A program made the translations under genes and the position numbers. A stretch of DNA of 64,000 nt from Paenibacillus radicis (ex Xue et al. 2023). Its GTDB lineage: Bacteria > Bacillota > Bacilli > Paenibacillales > NBRC-103111. The stretch lies in assembly GCF_024722015.1 (NCBI RefSeq), contig NZ_JANQBD010000001.1, positions 248,001 to 312,000 of the forward strand. Direction: 5' to 3'. The notes beneath the pieces were generated by a model. That model searched no databases and was not told where the DNA came from. It worked only from the letters and a program-made list of their open reading frames with translations. Shown here piece by piece: positions 59,907-64,000 of this stretch. Position 1 is the stretch's first letter. The number at the start of each line of letters is the position of its first letter.

Positions 59907-61493
59907 TTACTTTTTAACACCCGCATAAGCCTCGTTCATTTCCTTCGTATAATCGTCACCGCCACTCTTTCTCCACAAGTCCATATCGGCTTTGAAACCG
60001 GCTTCGTCTGTTTTACCTACGATAAATTTAACTCGTGCGTCTTCCACGATTTGATCCAGCTGTGCGCCTTTTTGCGTAAAGGTATTGGAAGTAAACGGTT
60101 CGGCCGGATTAGCAACAATAATTTTTTCATTTTCCTTCATCACTTCATTGGCTTTAATGCGCAGCGGAGTAGACGGCTTGAACAGCTCAGGAATGATATA
60201 AGGAATTTGCAGCGAGAGCTGATTCATATTTTTGTTATTTATATCAGGCCCCATGTTATCGTTGATGGTCAGTATCGTTACGAGCTTTCCGTTATCCATT
60301 TTATAATGAGTTCCCTCTATCCCATAACCAAGTAAAGCCTGCATTTCCTTATCGTTCGTTTTATCGAAAAATTCCAGTACCTTTCTAAGCTCAGCCTCTG
60401 TTTTCACTGTTGATTTGGAAATCAGGAACACCCCTGCATAGCCGGTTGTCGGTTGGTTATGCAGCCCTGCAGGCCCGCTTACAGCTCCGATCAAATCTAT
60501 CGTTCCTTTGGGATCAACGGTTTTCAATTTTTCATCGATTTGATAGGAACGGTCAGCAACGTCAACGGCAACTCCAGCCTTGCCATTAACAATCGGATCA
60601 TTCCATTTGGCTGAATCATAGACAGCAAAGTCCTGGTTCACCAGCTTCTCATCGTACAGCTTTTTATAAAACTTCAACGCTTCCATATACTCCGGAGTCA
60701 GATGAGCGGGAACGAGCTTGCCATCCTTGACTCCCCATTTATTCGGCGCTCCGAACCACGTCTGCATAATGTCCCATGGACCCGGATATTTCGTTACTAC
60801 CATTCCGTACGTATCGTTTTTGCCATTCTGATCAGGGTCATTGTTAGTAAAAGCTTTTAACATATTGTAAAATTCATCGATCGTCTTCGGTTCCTTCATG
60901 CCGAGATTATCCAGCCAATCCTTACGATATGAAATTCCCATACGACCTATTGGTCGAGTTGTGTAAAGTCCGTAATACTTGCCGTTAACCGACGTATTGT
61001 TAAGAATAGTCTGATTCGCCTTGCTAAGATTCGGATAGTCCTTCAGGTAAGGGCCAATTTCCCAGAAGGCGCCGCCTTTAATAGCATTGGCAACCGCGGG
61101 GAGCTTCACATTGACTACAAAAATAGCCGAAGGCATCGAACCGGAAGCCAGCGTAATGTTCATTTTATCCAAATAGCTCGCATCGGGCGTAAATTGAAGA
61201 TCCAGCTTTGTATTGGTATACTCCTCAACTTGCTTCCATACTTTGCTATCCGGCGAGGCGTTATCATTGGAAAAGCTTTTCAACATAACACTAATCTTGA
61301 AGGGTGCTTCCTTCGTCTTGGTCTCAGCGGGCTTCGTGCCCGGACTTTGGCTTGCTGTCCCCGTACTGCCCGTACCTGTTGTCCCCGCGCCTGTATTTGT
61401 ACTTGTGCCGCTGCAGCCCGCAATTACGCTTACTGCTATAATTACGCTGGTCGCCGAGATGTAAAAACTTCTCTGATTTTGAACTCGTTTCAT
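59907..61493 (-). CDS. ABC transporter lipoprotein, LplA/YtcQ-like
   Basis: A 528-residue solute-binding lipoprotein. The lipobox is VIAGC (about residue 27), then a Thr/Gly/Ser linker and a large binding domain (MLKSFSNDNASPDSKVWKQVEEY; GLYTTRPIGRMGISYRKDWLDNLG). Such proteins serve uptake of pectin or rhamnogalacturonan oligosaccharides with LplB and LplC-type permeases. ATG behind GGAGGAGG. Confidence 0.9.
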   Translation of the reverse strand: MKRVQNQRSFYISATSVIIAVSVIAGCSGTSTNTGAGTTGTGSTGTASQSPGTKPAETKTKEAPFKISVMLKSFSNDNASPDSKVWKQVEEYTNTKLDLQFTPDASYLDKMNITLASGSMPSAIFVVNVKLPAVANAIKGGAFWEIGPYLKDYPNLSKANQTILNNTSVNGKYYGLYTTRPIGRMGISYRKDWLDNLGMKEPKTIDEFYNMLKAFTNNDPDQNGKNDTYGMVVTKYPGPWDIMQTWFGAPNKWGVKDGKLVPAHLTPEYMEALKFYKKLYDEKLVNQDFAVYDSAKWNDPIVNGKAGVAVDVADRSYQIDEKLKTVDPKGTIDLIGAVSGPAGLHNQPTTGYAGVFLISKSTVKTEAELRKVLEFFDKTNDKEMQALLGYGIEGTHYKMDNGKLVTILTINDNMGPDINNKNMNQLSLQIPYIIPELFKPSTPLRIKANEVMKENEKIIVANPAEPFTSNTFTQKGAQLDQIVEDARVKFIVGKTDEAGFKADMDLWRKSGGDDYTKEMNEAYAGVKK

Positions 61494-61562
61494 AATGATT
61501 TCCTCCTCCAAGTTTTCATAAGCCTGAACTGAGTTTGCCGTAAGTGTATATCCAAACGCTCA

Positions 61563-62438
61563 TCAACCTTTTACCGCCCCCAGCAGCACCCCTTTGGCAA
61601 AATGCTTCTGAATAAACGGATACACCAGCAGGATCGGCAGCGTACCGACTACCACAACGGCCATTTTGATCGACTGATCGGGAGGCTTGACGTAAGTCAG
61701 GTCCATGGTCGACATATCCAGCGCCCCGGACGCCAGCAGAATCATTTGCCGCAGCAGCACCTGCATCGGCCACATCTTGGAATCACTTAAATAGAGCAGC
61801 GCATTAAAGAAATCATTCCAATGAAGCACCGCATAAAAGAGTGCGAAGGTGGCGATAACCGGCTTGGACAAAGGAAGCACAATTCTCCATAAAACACCTA
61901 GATCATTGCAGCCGTCTATTCGCGCCGATTCGATAAGCTCATTAGGAATCTCTTGAAAAAACGATTTCACCACGATCAGATTAAAGGCATTGATTGCCGT
62001 AGGCAGCATGACTGCCCAATAGGAGTTAAGCAAACCCATGCTTTTGACAATTAAATACGTAGGAATCATTCCCCCGCTGAATACCATGGAAAATACAATC
62101 AGATTCATCATTATATTTCGGCCAATCATATTTCGGCGAGATAAACCGTAGGCCATCGTGAAGGTGAAAAACAGGTTGACAATCGTACCCGCTACCGTAA
62201 CAAAAACAGAAACCAGCAAGCTGCGGGGCAATGCATTGTCCTTAAACACGTATTGGTAAGCATTTAAAGTAAACGACTTGGGGATGAGAAAAAACGACCT
62301 GCTGCCGATCTCAATTTCCGAAGCAAACGACCCTGCCACAATATACATAACGGGTAAAATCATCATAAGAGCAACAACAGCAAGGAATAGGTAGTTCGCC
62401 GTATCGAATATTTTCCCGCCCAGTGAGCTTTGACGCAC
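61563..62438 (-). CDS. ABC transporter permease, LplC/YtcP-like
   Basis: A 291-residue membrane permease with six helices. The EAA loop is ELIESARIDGCNDLGVLWRIVLPLSKPV. PPDQSIKMAVVVVGTLPILLVYPFIQKHF near the C-terminus is typical of LplC/YtcP. It lies 69 bp upstream of the binding protein gene in transcription order and 16 bp after the LplB-like gene. Confidence 0.92.
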   Translation of the reverse strand: MRQSSLGGKIFDTANYLFLAVVALMMILPVMYIVAGSFASEIEIGSRSFFLIPKSFTLNAYQYVFKDNALPRSLLVSVFVTVAGTIVNLFFTFTMAYGLSRRNMIGRNIMMNLIVFSMVFSGGMIPTYLIVKSMGLLNSYWAVMLPTAINAFNLIVVKSFFQEIPNELIESARIDGCNDLGVLWRIVLPLSKPVIATFALFYAVLHWNDFFNALLYLSDSKMWPMQVLLRQMILLASGALDMSTMDLTYVKPPDQSIKMAVVVVGTLPILLVYPFIQKHFAKGVLLGAVKG

Positions 62439-62454
62439 GAAGATTCCCCCTATT

Positions 62455-63429
62455 TTAGAATATGCCCGAATGACCTGCCCGCTTGGCCAAGTAGTTGGAT
62501 GTGAATACGAGAATAATACCTATTATCGCCTTAAATAAACCTACCGCCGTGCTGTAGCTAAATGCTCCCTGTGTAATACCAAGCGTATAGACGTAGGTGT
62601 CGAATACTTCGGCCACAGGCCGATTGAGGGCATTGCTCATAAGCAGCACCTGTTCGAACCCCCGGTCCAAAAAATTGCCCATTCGCAAAATTAACAGCAC
62701 TATTATCGTCCCCCGTATCGCGGGCAATGTAATATGCCATACTTGGCGGAATCTATTCGCCCCGTCCACGATAGCTGCCTCATACTGCTCTTGATCTACA
62801 CCAGCTAATGCTGCGAGGAAAATAATCGTGCCCCAACCCATCTCCTTCCACAGACTTTGCGTAATGATAAGCGGCCGGAACCATTTCTCACTGGTTAAAA
62901 ACTCCATTTTCTGGCCAGTCAGTCCATAGATCATCTCGTTTATAGCGCCGCCCTCCGTTGTTAAAAGAAGGTAAGAAATACTTGCTACAATAACCATCGA
63001 AATAAAATGCGGCACATAGATGAGACTTTGGATAAGACGTTTATAAAAGGATTTGCGAATTTCATTGAGCAGCAGTGCCAGGATGATCGGAGCCGGAAAA
63101 AAGAACACCATATCATATAAACCAAGCAGCAGCGTATTTCTCACCAAACGAAAAAAAACAGGATCCTGAAAAAATTGCCTGAAATTATCTAACCCAACCC
63201 ACTCGCTCCCGAAAAATCCGATGAAGGGCTGATAGTTTTTGAAAGCAAGCAGAACTCCCCACATCGGAAGATACTTAAAGATAAGGAAGTAAACCAACCC
63301 CGGCAAGCATAACAGAAGCAAATATTTGTCTTTCTTGATTCTTGCGAGCAGTATACTTAATGAGGAATGCTTAACGGTTTGAACTTGGGCTGCTAGCGGC
63401 TCCGATTGTGAAGCTTTGAGTTTGAGCAT
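62455..63429 (-). CDS. ABC transporter permease, LplB/YteP-like
   Basis: A 324-residue membrane permease, first gene of the operon. LLLCLPGLVYFLIFKYLPMWGVLLAFKNY at the N-terminus and the EAA loop EQYEAAIVDGANRFRQVWHITLPAI are typical of LplB/YteP. No ATPase is encoded, as usual for this class, which uses a shared MsmX-type ATPase. Confidence 0.92.
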   Translation of the reverse strand: MLKLKASQSEPLAAQVQTVKHSSLSILLARIKKDKYLLLLCLPGLVYFLIFKYLPMWGVLLAFKNYQPFIGFFGSEWVGLDNFRQFFQDPVFFRLVRNTLLLGLYDMVFFFPAPIILALLLNEIRKSFYKRLIQSLIYVPHFISMVIVASISYLLLTTEGGAINEMIYGLTGQKMEFLTSEKWFRPLIITQSLWKEMGWGTIIFLAALAGVDQEQYEAAIVDGANRFRQVWHITLPAIRGTIIVLLILRMGNFLDRGFEQVLLMSNALNRPVAEVFDTYVYTLGITQGAFSYSTAVGLFKAIIGIILVFTSNYLAKRAGHSGIF

Positions 63430-63509
63430 TGTGTCAACTCCTTCCTACTATGGCGATGGCTATGCTTCAACCATAAGCTGCTGTCAATTTTCCAGCAATC
63501 GGACTTTTT

Positions 63510-63523
63510 TGTAAGCGCCAACA
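63510..63523 (+). promoter_or_regulatory. cre-like site in the pectin operon/YesM-kinase divergent region
   Basis: TGTAAGCGCCAACA matches TGWAANCGNTNWCA at 13 of 14 positions. It lies about 80 bp upstream of the LplB-like gene and 85 bp upstream of the kinase start. Confidence 0.55.
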
Positions 63524-63607
63524 ATATGCTTTAGACATTTTTTCAGCTTTAAGACTTTTTTAAAAAATGATACGATAGGCAAACAAAACATCCAGGGAGA
63601 GTGCGCC

Positions 63608-64000
63608 GTGAATCATAGAAAAAGTAACGCAGTCACCTTTTATACACATCTGGGTTTACGCTCCAAAATGTTAATCATTTTTATATTGATATTGGTCATC
63701 CCTCTTAGCTTGCAGGGTATTCTTACCTATTATGAATTTTCAGCATCGGTCGAACGACGGTCTGCAGACTATTCAACCCAAATTGTCGGGCAGATTAACC
63801 GCAATCTGGATCGGACCTTGCTGGAAATGCAAAGGCTTTCTCTAATGCCACTATATGACACGCAAGTATTAGCCATTGTAAAAAAATACAGCCAGCCCCA
63901 ATTTGCTCTGACTCGCCCCACGCTTGCGGAAATGGAAAAAATGTTTCTTTACATCTCAGGCTCTGCATACAACCGTTCTGAAGTAAAAGGAATTCAAATT
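63608..64000 (+). CDS. YesM-like sensor histidine kinase, N-terminal part (cut by window end)
   Basis: 131 codons are open to the window end from a GTG 6 bp behind AGGGAGAG. A helix (about 20-43) follows a short basic N-terminus, then an extracytoplasmic Cache-like sensor starts (ERRSADYSTQIVGQINRNLDRTLLEMQRLS). This pattern is typical of YesM/LytS-type kinases that control adjacent LplABC-type transporters with a YesN-like regulator, and of AraC-type regulators with Cache sensors. The kinase core lies beyond the window, so which of the two it is cannot be decided here. Confidence 0.7.
   Translation, partial: MNHRKSNAVTFYTHLGLRSKMLIIFILILVIPLSLQGILTYYEFSASVERRSADYSTQIVGQINRNLDRTLLEMQRLSLMPLYDTQVLAIVKKYSQPQFALTRPTLAEMEKMFLYISGSAYNRSEVKGIQI

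Overview
The window reads as chromosome of a Paenibacillus-like Bacillota species. Supporting signs are strong AGGAGG-type ribosome binding sites with many TTG and GTG starts, GlpP-type antitermination, Zur- and cre-like operators, multi-component carbohydrate ABC transporters paired with a YesM-like kinase, DUF4179 anti-sigma proteins and a KinB-like kinase. There is no rRNA, tRNA, CRISPR array or prophage. The only mobile DNA is a short IS110-type transposase relic. All product names come from reading motifs by eye, not from database searches.

Layout. 0-3.3 kb: a secreted low-complexity protein divergent from a two-component system. 3.3-4.1 kb: dispersed and tandem repeats. 4.1-8.1 kb: glycerol catabolism (glpK, divergent glpD with an attenuator leader, and the antiterminator glpP). 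8.1-10.5 kb: ilvD and a GntR regulator upstream of glpP. 10.8-14.1 kb: LysM-M23 wall hydrolase, cytosolic histidine kinase, aldo/keto reductase. 14.2-16.8 kb: cobalt/nickel ECF transporter cbiM-N-like-Q-O. 16.8-18.1 kb: repeats, including 27 heptamers, and the IS110 relic. 18.1-21.7 kb: probable copper-handling group (YtkA/FixH-like, SafE-like, CopA). 21.9-28.9 kb: sugar-acid catabolism and accessory genes (mannonate dehydratase-like, HpcH aldolase, HD-GYP, LacI, VanZ, FAD oxidoreductase).

29.1-34.5 kb is the most unusual part. A four-gene operon (SiaB-like kinase, SiaC-like phosphoprotein, histidine kinase, SiaA-like PP2C phosphatase) is divergent from a CheY-like receiver overlapping a protein with MshEN-like repeats and a CheX-like domain. 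No diguanylate cyclase lies here, so the classical SiaD output is missing.

34.5-39.9 kb: FkbM methyltransferase, VOC protein, FMN reductase, NarL-type two-component pair, small protein. 40.0-47.5 kb: two ECF sigma/DUF4179 modules flanking a GH95-like/beta-propeller glycosidase pair. 48.1-50.4 kb: a divergent adenylosuccinate synthetase and a LysR regulator. 50.6 kb: a 49-residue L33 ribosomal protein of the cysteine-poor type. 50.8-56.0 kb: ROK regulator and a ugpAEBQ-like glycerophosphodiester operon. 56.5-57.7 kb: COG0523 metallochaperone with Zur-like sites. 57.9-58.6 kb: HicAB. 58.7-64.0 kb: oligogalacturonate lyase, an LplABC-type ABC transporter and a divergent YesM-like kinase cut by the window end.

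Themes. Plant polysaccharide use (oligogalacturonate, mannonate, fucosyl-glycan-like hydrolases) goes with cre-like sites. Glycerol and glycerophosphodiester use is spread over two loci. Zinc sparing is suggested by the L33 paralogue and the COG0523 protein, both behind Zur-like palindromes. Gaps hold at least three dispersed repeat families, one with compensatory base changes that support a structured element.
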